Shown here: piece after piece, positions 40,151 through 49,312 of the stretch | Layout of the letters: every line of letters starts with the position of its first letter | Position numbering within the stretch: position 1 is the stretch's first letter | Source of the DNA: Marinobacter sp. es.048 | GTDB taxonomy: Bacteria; Pseudomonadota; Gammaproteobacteria; Pseudomonadales; Oleiphilaceae | Length of the DNA stretch: 64,000 nt | Reading direction: 5' to 3' | NCBI RefSeq assembly: GCF_900188435.1 | Contig: NZ_FYFA01000001.1 | Coordinates: 1,798,001 to 1,862,000, forward strand | Program-made: the position numbers and the translations under genes | Notes under the pieces: model-generated | Told to the model about the DNA's origin: nothing | What the model saw: only the letters and a program-made list of their open reading frames with translations | Databases searched by the model: none

Positions 40151-40678
40151 TCACGCTGCCTCTGCGTCATCGATGCATTCCCGGAGATAGCGAAACAGTT
40201 TCCGGGCCTGGCCGGTGTTTTTCTGCTTCTCGACATCCTTGCGGGCGTTGCGGGCCAGGTTTCGCAGGTGCTGCATATCGGCACTGGGGCAATAACTGAA
40301 GAACTCGCCAACCACGGAATCGCCATCGGCAATCATCCGGTCCCGCCAGCGCTCCGCCAGATGATGCCGACGGGTATGTTCCTCGCTACCGGCATCAAAA
40401 GCGTCGATGGCTTTCGCCAGGGCTTCTGGATCGTCTTCCTGACGGATCACCTTGCCGATGTATTGCAGGTGCCGGCGCTTGGCCTCGTTCTGGCGGATGC
40501 GCCGGGATTCTTCGATGGCAGCACGAAGAGTGTCGCTGATCGGCAGCGTTTCCAGCTGATCATTGCTCAGATCGAGCATCCGCTTGCCAAGGTCCTGCAG
40601 GGCGTGCATTTCCCGTTTTAGCTGCGATTTGCTGGGGCCGTCGTATTCCGGCGCGTCGTTGTCTTGATGGTCTTTCAT
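40151..40678 (-). CDS. darP: ribosome-associated protein DarP (YjgA, DUF615)
   Basis: 175-residue basic helical protein. SKSQLKREMHALQDLGKRM and FRYLRECIDDAE are typical of YjgA/DarP, a factor that helps late 50S subunit assembly. It starts 15 bases after the mgtE stop, so the two are probably cotranscribed. In related genomes darP sits between tldD and pmbA on the yhdP strand. Here it is inverted and neither partner is near. Confidence 0.92.
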   Translation of the reverse strand: MKDHQDNDAPEYDGPSKSQLKREMHALQDLGKRMLDLSNDQLETLPISDTLRAAIEESRRIRQNEAKRRHLQYIGKVIRQEDDPEALAKAIDAFDAGSEEHTRRHHLAERWRDRMIADGDSVVGEFFSYCPSADMQHLRNLARNARKDVEKQKNTGQARKLFRYLRECIDDAEAA

Positions 40679-40693
40679 AAATCCGAGATCCGC

Positions 40694-42055
40694 TTAAGCG
40701 TAGAAAATCGTGGCAAGGCCAAGAAAGGCCATGAAGCCAACCACATCTGTGACGGTCGTCAAAATCACGCTACCGGCCAGGGCCGGGTCGATATTGCGCG
40801 ATTTGAGAAACAGTGGCAGAACCGTTCCCACAAACGCGGCGGCCACCAGGTTGATCACCAGTGCGGCTGCAATGATGGCACCGATCAGCACGTCCTGGAA
40901 CCAGAGCATGGCGGCGCCTGCCACCACGGCGGCCCAGAGCAGGCCGTTAAGTATCCCGGAAAGGAACTCCCGGTTAAGCAGCCAGCCAACGTTAGCACCG
41001 CTGATCTGACCCACTGCCATGCCCCGGATGACCAGGGTCAGGGTCTGGCTGCCGGCAATACCGCCCATGCTGGCAACAATTGGCATCAGCACTGCAAGCG
41101 CCACCACTTTGGCAATGGTTTCTTCAAACAGACCGATCACGGCGGATGCGGTCAGTGCCGTAATCAGGTTGATGCCAAGCCAGACAGCACGGCGACGGGT
41201 GGTTTTCCACACCGGCGCGAAGGTATCCTCGTCTTCATCCAGGCCGGCCATGCTCATCAATGAATGGTCGGCATCCTCCCGGATAACGTCAACCACGTCA
41301 TCGATGGTGATGCGACCCAGCAGTCGGCCTTCCTCATTCACCACCGGCGCCGAGATCAGGTCGTAGCGTTCAAACAGTGTCGCTACCTTGGTGTCGGAGA
41401 GGCTTACGGGAATAGGCTCGATGTCGGTATCCATCACTTCCCGCACGGTGGAGGCAGGGTTGGATACCAGCATTTTGGTAATGGGCAGCATGCCAATGAA
41501 ATCGTCCCGCCGGCTGACCACGATCAGGCTGTCGGTCATGGGTGGCAGAGTGCGGTGCCGGCGCAGGTAACGCAGCACAACGTCAATGCTGATGTCCGGA
41601 CGCACCGTAATGGTGTCCGTGTTCATCAGACCGCCAGCGGTGTCCTCCGGGTAGGAGAGCACTTCCTCCACCCGTTGACGGTCCTGCTCGTCCATGGTGT
41701 CCAGAACTTCCTGGATCACCGTATCCGGTAGCTGCTGCAGCAAGTCGGCGAGGTCGTCCGACTCGAAATCCTCGATGATATCCGCCAGTTCCTGGGCGTT
41801 CAGCTGGCTCAGGAAGTAACCACGGATATCGTCGCTCAGATACTGGAGAACTTCCCCTTCCAACTGCTTGTCGACGAGGTTCCACAGCAGGGCGCGCTGC
41901 CGGGGCGGGGAGGATTCCAGCAAATGGGCAATATCACTGGGGCTCAGGCCACCGTTCAGGATGCGGGCAACCTGCTTCAGTGCGCCACTGTCCAGGGCTT
42001 CGCTCAGGGAGCGAAGGCGCTGGCGGGCCTGGCTTTTTTCCAGAATATCGGTCAT
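40694..42055 (-). CDS. mgtE: magnesium transporter MgtE
   Basis: 453 residues: an N-terminal superhelical domain (LSPSDIAHLLESSPPRQR), two CBS domains (ISAPVVNEEGRLLGRITIDD), the plug helix, and five transmembrane helices with MPIVASMGGIAGSQTLTLV, the pore signature. A Mg2+-gated channel/transporter of the inner membrane. No M-box-like leader was recognised; a terminator on the same strand ends the preceding operon 95 bases upstream. Confidence 0.95.
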   Translation of the reverse strand: MTDILEKSQARQRLRSLSEALDSGALKQVARILNGGLSPSDIAHLLESSPPRQRALLWNLVDKQLEGEVLQYLSDDIRGYFLSQLNAQELADIIEDFESDDLADLLQQLPDTVIQEVLDTMDEQDRQRVEEVLSYPEDTAGGLMNTDTITVRPDISIDVVLRYLRRHRTLPPMTDSLIVVSRRDDFIGMLPITKMLVSNPASTVREVMDTDIEPIPVSLSDTKVATLFERYDLISAPVVNEEGRLLGRITIDDVVDVIREDADHSLMSMAGLDEDEDTFAPVWKTTRRRAVWLGINLITALTASAVIGLFEETIAKVVALAVLMPIVASMGGIAGSQTLTLVIRGMAVGQISGANVGWLLNREFLSGILNGLLWAAVVAGAAMLWFQDVLIGAIIAAALVINLVAAAFVGTVLPLFLKSRNIDPALAGSVILTTVTDVVGFMAFLGLATIFYA

Positions 42056-42148
42056 GAATCACCCGGCGTCAGAAAACGCCTGTATTATAGCGGAGTTAGG
42101 CGCAATCGGTGAGGCTGTGTTGTAGGTTTTTTTACTCGGGGACAGATG

Positions 42149-42175
42149 AAAAAGGGGTCAGAGTGAACTGGCCCC
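42149..42175 (-). terminator. rho-independent terminator of the rpoN-ptsO operon
   Basis: On the minus strand GGGGCCAG, loop TTCACT, CTGACCCC, then TTTTT. It stands 8 bases past the ptsO stop. Confidence 0.8.
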
Positions 42176-42182
42176 ATCTTAA

Positions 42183-42452
42183 TTATTCGCCTTCGCCGAA
42201 ATAGTCGTTGATCAGTTCCACCAGTGCCTCGATGGCCTGTTCTTCGTCCGGTCCCTCGGCAATCAGCTCCACATCAGTCCCTTTGCTGGCGGCCAGCATC
42301 ATCACCTGCATGATATTCTTGGCGTCGACATCCCGGCCCTTGCCGCTGATTCGCACGGCGCTGTCGAATTCGGATGCCGTGTTGACGAGCTTCGCCGTAG
42401 CACGCGCGTGCAGGCCCAGTTTGTTGATAATTGTAATCGGGCGGCGAATCAT
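42183..42452 (-). CDS. ptsO: HPr-family phosphocarrier protein NPr
   Basis: 89 residues. LGLHARATAK contains the phosphorylated histidine and MLAASKGTDVELIAEG the regulatory-serine region. As part of PTS-Ntr it passes phosphate from EI-Ntr to EIIA-Ntr (PtsN, 44825) and has no sugar substrate. ATG 42452 starts MIRRPITIINKLG. Last gene of the rpoN cluster, seven bases after the rapZ remnant. Confidence 0.94.
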   Translation of the reverse strand: MIRRPITIINKLGLHARATAKLVNTASEFDSAVRISGKGRDVDAKNIMQVMMLAASKGTDVELIAEGPDEEQAIEALVELINDYFGEGE

Positions 42453-42840
42453 GGTTCGATCAGATCTCTTCCCGGGTCTGGAGGTGTGGCAGTTCGGTAT
42501 GGCGAACCTGCACATTACTGTACCGTTGCCGGAAGTATTCACCCAATTGCTCGCATACGTAGACTGACCGGTGCTGGCCGCCGGTACAACCAATGGAAAT
42601 CGTCATATAGCTTCGGTTGCTGTCGGCGAAAGAGGGCAGCCAGGTATCCAGAAATGCCTTCAGGTCTTCGATCATCTTCCGGCTTGCCGGTTCTTTTTCC
42701 AGAAATTCGATCACCGGCTGATCCGTACCGACGTATTTGCGCAGGCTCGTGTCCCAGTAAGGGTTCGGCAGACAGCGGACATCAAAGACGTAGTCGGAAT
42801 CCAGAGGCACCCCGTGTTTAAAGCCAAATGATTGGAACAA

Positions 42841-43050
42841 AAGGGTCTGATTCGACGACGTTGCTACATGTCCGCAGTCGTACATGACATGCGGTGTTAC
42901 ATACAGTCGAAGCTGAGAGCTCAGCATCTCTCGCTGTATGCTCGAGTGAGTCTGTCATCACTACGATGCTTCTGCGGTGCGTGGACGTGCAGAGCGCTGT
43001 CGCGTCAGAAGATGATTCACGATACCGTTCCTGAGCGCGTATCTCCTCGA
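42841..43050. repeat. scrambled direct duplicate of mid-rapZ, left copy
   Basis: Collinear with 44369-44580 from end to end. Exact blocks include 42971-42996 = 44505-44530 (26 bases) and 42862-42878 = 44396-44412 (17 bases). The rest differs almost only by gaps of 1-6 bases. It joins the intact C-terminal rapZ frame at its low-coordinate end. Confidence 0.8.
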
Positions 43051-43080
43051 TGTGTTGCCCCCGCTAAACCAGACACCACC

Positions 43081-43962
43081 TCATTCATTTGATGCCAGTT
43101 CCGCCCGGTATTCCCAGGGCGATTTCATTTTCAGTCCCTTGTGTGGGTGACTGCGGTTATAGTCCTCGATCCATTCCGGCAACTTCGCCATCACAGAGGC
43201 GGCGTCGGGAAGATCGTTCAGGTAAATATAGTCCCTTTTGAACGTCTTCACGAAGGCCTCAGCCATGCCGTTGCTCTGCGGGCTTCTCACAGGCGTAGTG
43301 CACACCACAAAGCCCAGAGAAGATGCGAACGCTCGCGTTTCTTTGGCAATGTAGCAGCTGCCATTGTCCGTCAGCCATTCCAGCGGGTGTGGAACATGCT
43401 CTGACTGGCCGAAGCGGTATTCCAGGCTTTCCAGCAACAGGTCCTGGACCATCTCAGCGGTGACTCCCCCGGTCGTCGCCACATAGCGCATCAGTTCCCG
43501 ATCACAGCAGTCCAGGCTGAAGGCCACGCGAACCACCTCCTTATTCCAACAGCGGATCTCGAAGCCGTCTGAGCACCAACGGAGGTCCGGCTTCAACGTA
43601 ATGACCTGGCCGTTGTGACAACGCTCCTGAGGCCGGCCCGTGTAACGGGGCAACAACAGCCCATCCTGCTTCATCAGCCGGTACACACGCTTGTGGTTCA
43701 CTCGCTCATCGTTGGCTGCAAGCAACCGATTCAAGCGTGCCGTAATCCTTCGATAGCCATTGGCCGCACGGACTTCACACAGCTCTCTGATAACCGGCAA
43801 ATGCCGGTCATCGTCCTGTTTTTTGTATCTGGGACATCTACCTTTCTGGCGGCCGTGAAGGCGATCCAGAAGGTTGGAGCGCGATACCTTCAGTACCTCC
43901 GCTACCCGCTTCAGAGGGTATCGTCCGGTGGCAGCAACGGCATGCGCGAGATCAACTTTTTT
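43081..43962 (-). CDS. IS2-group transposase OrfB (made by -1 frameshift from OrfA)
   Basis: DDE integrase-type catalytic part: first Asp in RWCSDGFEIRCWN, second in EWLTDNGSCYIAKE, Glu in SNGMAEAFVKTFKRD. The frame is open without ATG from the A6G slippery site at 43962-43956 on the minus strand; a -1 shift there joins OrfA to OrfB (KVDLAHAVAATGRYPLKRVA). An internal start at 43800 would give a shorter product. All three acidic residues are intact, so the element could be active. Confidence 0.9.
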   Translation of the reverse strand, partial: KKVDLAHAVAATGRYPLKRVAEVLKVSRSNLLDRLHGRQKGRCPRYKKQDDDRHLPVIRELCEVRAANGYRRITARLNRLLAANDERVNHKRVYRLMKQDGLLLPRYTGRPQERCHNGQVITLKPDLRWCSDGFEIRCWNKEVVRVAFSLDCCDRELMRYVATTGGVTAEMVQDLLLESLEYRFGQSEHVPHPLEWLTDNGSCYIAKETRAFASSLGFVVCTTPVRSPQSNGMAEAFVKTFKRDYIYLNDLPDAASVMAKLPEWIEDYNRSHPHKGLKMKSPWEYRAELASNE

Positions 43963-44297
43963 GACTGAGCCACCTCCAGAGCTTCCCGGAGTATTTCAGC
44001 TTCCATCGTCTTGCGGCCCAACATCCGCTCCAGGTCCCGAACCTTTTTGTTCAGGGCCTTCACCTCGGATGCACTGACAACCTCATCACCGGATTCAATC
44101 GCGGACATGCCACCGTCTTTCATCAGCTTCTTCCAACGGAACAACAGACTTGCTGATATACCATGACGTCGCGCTACAAGCGACACTGACATGCCTGGCC
44201 GCTCACACTCAGCAACCATGAATGCCTTCTCCTGTGCGGAATACCGGCGACGACGTTGCACTCCGGTTATGACTTCGATTCTCTCCACCTTGGACAC
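43911..44297 (-). CDS. IS2-group OrfA (helix-turn-helix)
   Basis: 128 residues. HTH part YSAQEKAFMVAECERPGMSVS and LVARRHGISASLLFRWKKL, followed by a leucine-zipper-like stretch VKALNKKVRDLERMLGRKTM. It binds the IS ends and, fused to OrfB by -1 frameshifting at AAAAAAG (43962-43956), makes the transposase. Confidence 0.9.
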   Translation of the reverse strand: MSKVERIEVITGVQRRRRYSAQEKAFMVAECERPGMSVSLVARRHGISASLLFRWKKLMKDGGMSAIESGDEVVSASEVKALNKKVRDLERMLGRKTMEAEILREALEVAQSKKLISRMPLLPPDDTL

Positions 44298-44368
44298 TCC
44301 TTTGCACTAGGTCTATGCCTAGGCCTTTGCTTCTACCAAGGTGTCCGGTTTAAATGGGGGCTACTACA

Positions 44369-44580
44369 AGGGCAGTCTGATCTTCGACGACGACGTGCTA
44401 CATGTCCGCAGTGTACATGGATGCGGTGGTGTACAGGTCGGAGTGGAGAGGGTCAGCAGATCTCGCTGGTATGGCTCCGGAGTGAGGTCTGTCACTACGG
44501 ATGCTCTGCGGTGCGTGGACGTGCAGAGCGACTGCTCGTCGGGTCAGAGATGATACGGTCCTGAGGCGGTATATCTCCTC
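44369..44580. repeat. scrambled direct duplicate of mid-rapZ, right copy
   Basis: Partner of 42841-43050. Reads into the intact N-terminal rapZ frame at its high-coordinate end (EEIYR at about 44570). Traces of the expected RapZ sequence are visible on the minus strand, for example [10 protein letters not shown] where RapZ proteins have LYLDAxx. Confidence 0.8.
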
Positions 44581-44824
44581 GAAATTGGCCAGCTCCCCGG
44601 ACAGGTTGCGGGCATCGATACTGACCGCCATCTTGCCCAGTCGACCAGGCTTGGTCTGGCTGGCTGCTTCCCGGGTAAGGGGGAAGAGCAGACCAATGGG
44701 AAGATTGTCGATGCAATAGAACCCGAGGTCCTCCAGCACATGAAGTGCGGTACTCTTGCCCGAACCGGACCTGCCACTGACGATAATCAGCTTCATGACC
44801 ACCTTACCTCCACTGCAATGAATA

Positions 44825-45295
44825 TCATCCGCCCGAGGCGGTCATGCGCTGGTACAGCGTACTGGCGTCCTCGCATTGCCGGAGGCGATCACAGAACGAC
44901 CGCTCATTGAACTTCTCGGCCAGTTGGCTGAGCAGCTCCAGATGTTCGCTGGTAGCCTCTTTCGGGACGATCAGGGCAAAAATCAGATCGACCGGCTGAT
45001 TGTCGATTGCATCGAACTCCACGCTTTCTTCAAGCGTCATCAGCACGCCCACCACGTGATCAAGTCCCTCCAGGCGGCAGTGGGGAATGGCGATTCCCTG
45101 TCCAATGCCGGTGCTGCCCAGGCGCTCACGGGAAATCAGGTTGTTGAAGAGCTGGGTCTCGCTGAGCGTGTTGTCCTGATGGTTTATTTGCTCGGCAATA
45201 AACTCCAGGGCCCGTTTCTTGCTGGACGCAGGTACCCTGCAGAGGGTGAGCTCCGGAGCAAGAATGTTGTCTATGGTCAGGGATGTGTCGCTCAT
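44825..45295 (-). CDS. ptsN: nitrogen-PTS EIIA component
   Basis: 156 residues. Active His in [24 protein letters not shown] and [18 protein letters not shown] are family blocks. It receives phosphate from NPr (ptsO, 42183) and regulates potassium transport, sensor kinases and sigma-54-linked functions in other gammaproteobacteria. The start is 21 bases after a terminator that follows hpf, so expression depends on read-through or its own promoter. Confidence 0.95.
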   Translation of the reverse strand: MSDTSLTIDNILAPELTLCRVPASSKKRALEFIAEQINHQDNTLSETQLFNNLISRERLGSTGIGQGIAIPHCRLEGLDHVVGVLMTLEESVEFDAIDNQPVDLIFALIVPKEATSEHLELLSQLAEKFNERSFCDRLRQCEDASTLYQRMTASGG

Positions 45296-45315
45296 GGATC
45301 GACTGCGTTTCCGTT

Positions 45316-45351
45316 AAAAAAAAGGCTGCGACACGTTGCTCATGTCGCAGC
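45316..45351 (-). terminator. rho-independent terminator/attenuator between hpf and ptsN
   Basis: Minus strand GCTGCGACA, loop of 9, TGTCGCAGC, C, then eight T. It lies inside the rpoN-hpf-ptsN string and should reduce ptsN transcription. Confidence 0.85.
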
Positions 45352-45382
45352 TCGATTAGATGACTTGCATGAAAACAACCAG

Positions 45383-45691
45383 TTAGCGAGAGCCGTTTCC
45401 GTGCATCCGGTCTACATTCTTTTCCTTATGCTTGAGGATCTGGCGGTCCAGCTTGTCGATCAGGGAGTCGATGGCCGCATACATATCCTCGTTTTCTGCC
45501 TTTGCGTGAATCTCACCACCAACCACGTGCAACGTGGCTTCCGCAATCTGGCGCACCTTTTCCACTTCCAGGGTTACCTGGCAGTTACTGATGTGGTCAA
45601 AGTGACGCTCGAGCTTCTCGAACTTCTCTGAAACATAATCCTTCAGTGCGGGAGTCAGTTCTACGTGATGGCCTGAAATATTGAGTTGCAT
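45383..45691 (-). CDS. hpf: ribosome hibernation-promoting factor
   Basis: 102 residues, the short HPF form. MQLNISGHHVELTPALKDYV and ATLHVVGGEIHAKAENEDMYAAIDSL are typical. It binds the 30S mRNA/tRNA channel in stationary phase and promotes 100S dimers with RMF. Encoded directly after rpoN, as in most gammaproteobacteria. Confidence 0.94.
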   Translation of the reverse strand: MQLNISGHHVELTPALKDYVSEKFEKLERHFDHISNCQVTLEVEKVRQIAEATLHVVGGEIHAKAENEDMYAAIDSLIDKLDRQILKHKEKNVDRMHGNGSR

Positions 45692-45714
45692 AGGCGTCTC
45701 CTGTTGTCATCATG

Positions 45715-45732
45715 CCGGCTCCCGGGAGCCGG
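45715..45732. other. 18-bp perfect palindrome between rpoN and hpf
   Basis: CCGGCTCCCGGGAGCCGG, without loop spacer or T-run. Could be a short RNA hairpin or a dyad binding site. Confidence 0.5.
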
Positions 45733-45792
45733 TCTGGGTGCTGACGCATTGTGCGCCGGCGAATATGGTATTGCGTCCCGCCCCAGGGGTAT

Positions 45793-47322
45793 TCAGACCA
45801 ATCGCTTGCGCTCGTTAGACGGCGGAATGTGCATGGCCTCCCGATACTTGGCAACGGTGCGTCGCGCAACCTTGATTCCCTGTTCCCCTAGCATGGCTGC
45901 AATTTTACTGTCGCTCAACGGCTTTTTCGGCGTTTCGGCGGCAATCAGCTTCTTGATCATCGCGCGAATGGCCGTGGAAGAGCATTCCCCGCCCTCGTCA
46001 GTGCTGACATGGCTGGAGAAGAAATACTTCAGTTCGAATATGCCCCGGGGGGTATGCATGTATTTCTGGGTCGTTACCCGTGAAATCGTCGACTCATGCA
46101 TTTCTACCGCCTGGGCGATGTCTGAAAGGATCAGCGGCTTCATCGCTTCTTCGCCGTGATCCAGGAATCCCTGCTGGTGCTCGACAATGCGGGTCGCCAC
46201 TTTTAGCAGGGTCTCATTGCGGCTTTGCAGGCTTTTGATAAACCACTTGGCCTCCTGCAACTGATCGCGCAGGTAAGTGTTGTCTGCACTGCTGTCCGCA
46301 CGCCTTATAAGTGAAGCATAGCTGGCATTCACCCGGATGCGCGGAGCAATTTCCGGATTCAGCTCAACACGCCAGCGACCATTGTGCTTGCGAACGATGA
46401 CGTCTGGGATGACGTAGTCGGGTTCGGCGCGGTCAATAACGTCGCCCGGACGCGGATTCAGGCCGGTGATCAGCGCCAGGACCTCCCGCAATTGGTCTTC
46501 TTTCAGGCGGCTGCGGCGCAGCAACTGGGCGTAGTCCCGGTTGCCCAGCAGGTTGATGTAGTGAGTGATCACCAGTCGTGCCTGGGCCAGCCAGGGCGTT
46601 TCCGGTGGTAGCTGGTTAAGCTGGATCAGCAGGCATTCCTGAAGATCCCGGGCGAAAACGCCAGGAGGGTCAAAATGCTGCAGTCGGTGAAGAACCGCTT
46701 CCACTTCATCCAGCTCAAGGGGGTCCTCGTCGTTTTCATCCAGCATCCCGGCATGGATCTCTTCCAGGGCACTTGTCAGATAGCCGCGCTCATCCACCGC
46801 GTCCATCAGGGCATGTGCAATGGCCTGATCCCGTTCACTCAGTGGGGTCAGATTGAGCTGCCATTCCAAGTGATCCTGAAGCGTTTCAGTGGGCGAGTTA
46901 CGGGTTTCGAAATCGTGATCGTTTTCGTCGTCATTGCGGGCTGCAGGAGCAGGGGCGGACTGGTATATGTCGTCCCAGGCAGTGTCTACCGGCAGATCGT
47001 CCGGAATATTGTCCGGAATTTCGTTTTCAGAGGACCAGTCCGGGCCGTTTTCGGATTCGTCCCAGTCTTTGGACGGTTCCGGCGCAGTTTCAGCGGCAGA
47101 CTCGGTGGCGTTGGCTTCGCGCTCGTCATTAGCGGTAGCAGCGTCTGTTGTCTGGTCGTCGTCCTCGGAGGTCTCCAGCATGGGGTTGGATTCCAGTGCC
47201 TGCTGGATTTCCTGTTGGAGGTCGAGGGTAGAGAGCTGGAGAAGCCGGATCGCCTGTTGCAGCTGGGGTGTCATGGTCAGGCTCTGACCCAGCTTTAACT
47301 GTAAGGAGGCTTTCATAACCAT
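45793..47322 (-). CDS. rpoN: RNA polymerase sigma-54 factor
   Basis: 509 residues. Region I is Gln/Leu-rich ([20 protein letters not shown]), region II is acidic (long D/E/N stretch, about residues 50-130), and region III has the core-binding and HTH segments. RpoN box [10 protein letters not shown] precedes the C-terminus. The ATG at 47322 has GGA nine bases upstream; ATG 47316 is the position most homologues use. Controls nitrogen, motility and many carbon-use genes with enhancer-binding activators. Confidence 0.95.
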   Translation of the reverse strand: MVMKASLQLKLGQSLTMTPQLQQAIRLLQLSTLDLQQEIQQALESNPMLETSEDDDQTTDAATANDEREANATESAAETAPEPSKDWDESENGPDWSSENEIPDNIPDDLPVDTAWDDIYQSAPAPAARNDDENDHDFETRNSPTETLQDHLEWQLNLTPLSERDQAIAHALMDAVDERGYLTSALEEIHAGMLDENDEDPLELDEVEAVLHRLQHFDPPGVFARDLQECLLIQLNQLPPETPWLAQARLVITHYINLLGNRDYAQLLRRSRLKEDQLREVLALITGLNPRPGDVIDRAEPDYVIPDVIVRKHNGRWRVELNPEIAPRIRVNASYASLIRRADSSADNTYLRDQLQEAKWFIKSLQSRNETLLKVATRIVEHQQGFLDHGEEAMKPLILSDIAQAVEMHESTISRVTTQKYMHTPRGIFELKYFFSSHVSTDEGGECSSTAIRAMIKKLIAAETPKKPLSDSKIAAMLGEQGIKVARRTVAKYREAMHIPPSNERKRLV

Positions 47323-47474
47323 GGTTCAGGATCCGTCACTCATCAGCGCTTTGTGTCATAAGTTGTGAAAAAAATCTTTATATGTCGGTTACTTGCCGTG
47401 ATTTAACTTTACCCTAGCAAGTTCTTTGCCGAGTTTACTTGCTACAGGTCATCAAAACAATGAGCCATTCGGTG

Positions 47475-48200
47475 TCACAGCCTGAATTCGTCGCCCAGGT
47501 AGACTTCCTTGACCTGCTGGTTGGCAAGGATCGCCTCGGCATTGCCGGAGGCGATGATGTGGCCGCCGGACACTATGTAGGCGTTCTCGCAGATGTCCAG
47601 GGTCTCGCGCACGTTATGATCGGTAATCAGCACGCCGATACCCTTGTCCCGCAGGTGCCGGATGATGTGTTTGATGTCACTCACGGATATGGGGTCGACA
47701 CCGGCGAAGGGCTCATCCAGAAGGATGAAGGCCGGCTCCATGGCAAGGGCTCGGGCGATTTCGACCCGTCGGCGTTCGCCGCCGGACAGTGCCATGCCAA
47801 CACTGTCCCGGATATGGGTGATGTGAAACTCCTCCAGCAACTCCTCGAGCTTTTTCTCCCTATCGGCCTTGCTCAGACCCTGGCGGGTTTCGAGGATGGC
47901 CATGATGTTGTCGCGTACCGATAGTTTGCGGAATACCGAGGCTTCCTGGGGCAGGTAACCGATGCCTTGCTGGGCACGGCCGTGCATGGGCAGAGGAGTA
48001 ATATCCCGGCTGTCGATGGTGACCCGGCCACGATCGGCGGGCACCAGCCCCACGATCATGTAGAAGCAGGTGGTTTTGCCGGCGCCGTTGGGGCCAAGCA
48101 GTCCGACGATTTCCCCACTGCGGATCTCCAGGGAGACATCGAGCACCACTTTTTTCTGCTTGTAACTCTTTGCCAGATTACTGGCTCTCAGAACTGCCAT
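47475..48200 (-). CDS. lptB: LPS export ABC transporter ATPase LptB
   Basis: 241 residues. Walker [14 protein letters not shown], signature [15 protein letters not shown], Walker [15 protein letters not shown]-loop ITDHNV. Powers LPS extraction with LptFG (not in window) and LptC. Overlaps lptA by 23 bases. A 152-base gap separates it from rpoN, which may hold an rpoN promoter. Confidence 0.96.
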   Translation of the reverse strand: MAVLRASNLAKSYKQKKVVLDVSLEIRSGEIVGLLGPNGAGKTTCFYMIVGLVPADRGRVTIDSRDITPLPMHGRAQQGIGYLPQEASVFRKLSVRDNIMAILETRQGLSKADREKKLEELLEEFHITHIRDSVGMALSGGERRRVEIARALAMEPAFILLDEPFAGVDPISVSDIKHIIRHLRDKGIGVLITDHNVRETLDICENAYIVSGGHIIASGNAEAILANQQVKEVYLGDEFRL

Positions 48201-48744
48201 CGGATTCCTGTCTGTCAGAACGTCTGTCGGCGCTGCGTGGCTGAATTACCATCTCTACCCGGCCGCTGCCTTCGCCCGTGTCTGCGCCGCCTTCAGCGGT
48301 CACAACCCGGCCAGCGGTATCATAATGAATGACGTCGCCGCGGAACAGATTGCCATTCTGCTCGATGACCGCTTCCCGTTCAAAGGTCAGCCGGCTGTCG
48401 GTGGCAGACCAGGTAATGTTCAGTGCGCGGGCGTCGGTTTCGCCTTCGCCCTCTCGGGCCGGCTGCCGATATCTCGCCGGAGTGCCGGTGGCCTCGATCC
48501 GGCTGAGGCCGCCCTCTGTCCGGTACAGCACCACCCGTTCTGCGTTCAGGCGGGTATTGCCCTGCTCAAGCTCTACATCCCCGGTGTAAGTGGCAATGCC
48601 CTGGCCGTCGTCCAGGCGGGCGTTGTCGGCTGTGACCTTGATGGGGGTGTCGGAATCAAGGTCGAAAGCGGCCGCCGGGCCGGCCATCGCGACCGTCAGC
48701 AGGGCAGCCAGCAGGCTCCGGTATCGGTTAGTTTCCGGTTTCAT
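48178..48744 (-). CDS. lptA: LPS transport periplasmic protein LptA
   Basis: 188 residues with signal peptide ([17 protein letters not shown], cleavage near residue 26). One OstA-type beta-jellyroll: [20 protein letters not shown] and [14 protein letters not shown]. It forms the periplasmic bridge for LPS. The C-terminal tail is Ser/Arg/Asp-rich. Overlaps lptC by 17 bases and lptB by 23. Confidence 0.95.
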   Translation of the reverse strand: MKPETNRYRSLLAALLTVAMAGPAAAFDLDSDTPIKVTADNARLDDGQGIATYTGDVELEQGNTRLNAERVVLYRTEGGLSRIEATGTPARYRQPAREGEGETDARALNITWSATDSRLTFEREAVIEQNGNLFRGDVIHYDTAGRVVTAEGGADTGEGSGRVEMVIQPRSADRRSDRQESDGSSESQ

Positions 48745-49312
48745 AGCGTCCTTCCACCTGGGAGTTCAGTTCCAGAATCCGCTCGTCTATCCACGCCTTC
48801 ATGCCCGTGGCCCGGGTAACACCGGTAACGTCGCGTATTTCTACGGGTGCGTCTGTATATACCATGCCCCGGTCGTTATCCAGGGTCAGGGTTGATGTTG
48901 TCAGGATGGCGTCCCGTTCGCCAATAGTGCGCTGAATCCGGACATTGTCCGTCAGGTACACCAGATTCTGGTTTTGCAGCAGGCTGCCATTCTCGGCTTC
49001 AACAATCCAGGGAAGGGCATCCTCGCCGCCATACAGCTCGGCTCGGGGGGATTCCATGGTGGCCAGATTGCCTTCCTCAAACTGTTCAATGCGGGGGCTG
49101 GAGAACCGGATCTTCAGGTTGCCCGATTCGTCGAAGGATGTGTACCGGCCATTTACCACGAAGCCGTCCGGTTCCGCATCGCCTCGCAGAGCCGCTGCGT
49201 CATCATCAATGACCGGCGGCTCATCGCTTTGCCAGAGCAGAAAGACCGCTGCCACCAGGGTGCCTGCCAGCGCCAGTGTGCGCAGCCAGGGCCGGTCCGA
49301 GGCCCAGTTCAC
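48728..49312 (-). CDS. lptC: LPS export system protein LptC
   Basis: 194 residues. One N-terminal membrane helix (LRTLALAGTLVAAVFLLW) and a periplasmic jellyroll domain (RYTSFDESGNLKIRFSSPRI, MVYTDAPVEI). Receives LPS from LptBFG and passes it to LptA. Start overlaps the kdsC end by 4 bases. Confidence 0.93.
   Translation of the reverse strand: MNWASDRPWLRTLALAGTLVAAVFLLWQSDEPPVIDDDAAALRGDAEPDGFVVNGRYTSFDESGNLKIRFSSPRIEQFEEGNLATMESPRAELYGGEDALPWIVEAENGSLLQNQNLVYLTDNVRIQRTIGERDAILTTSTLTLDNDRGMVYTDAPVEIRDVTGVTRATGMKAWIDERILELNSQVEGRYETGN

Larger units (their letters stand above)
43051..44368 (-). mobile_element. IS3-family insertion sequence, IS2 group
   Basis: About 1318 bp. Terminal inverted repeats: TGTGTTGCCCCCGCTAAACC at 43051, and reading inward from 44368 TGTAGTAGCCCCCATTTAAA, both continuing to (A/G)GACACC. 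Two overlapping frames encode OrfA and OrfB with IS2-type sequence. No short target duplication was found; instead each side carries a ~210 bp related patch. Confidence 0.9.
42460..44796 (-). pseudogene. rapZ: rapZ (RNase adapter / P-loop kinase-like), split by an IS
   Basis: N-terminal piece 44796 to about 44570 encodes [20 protein letters not shown] (Walker A) through [11 protein letters not shown]. The C-terminal piece 42460-42840 encodes [28 protein letters not shown] and [13 protein letters not shown]. Between them lie an IS2-group element and, on each side of it, a ~210 bp patch that should encode the middle of RapZ but is out of frame through many small gaps. As written the gene cannot make RapZ. 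The sequencing quality of the two patches is doubtful, so the degree of damage is uncertain. Confidence 0.85.

Noticed and set aside
42841..44580. Diversity-generating retroelement or programmed hypervariation in rapZ
   Set aside because: No reverse transcriptase, changes are gaps and not A-specific substitutions; artefact or decay is simpler.
45715..45732. Palindrome between rpoN and hpf as terminator
   Set aside because: No T-run and no loop spacer; listed only as a palindrome.
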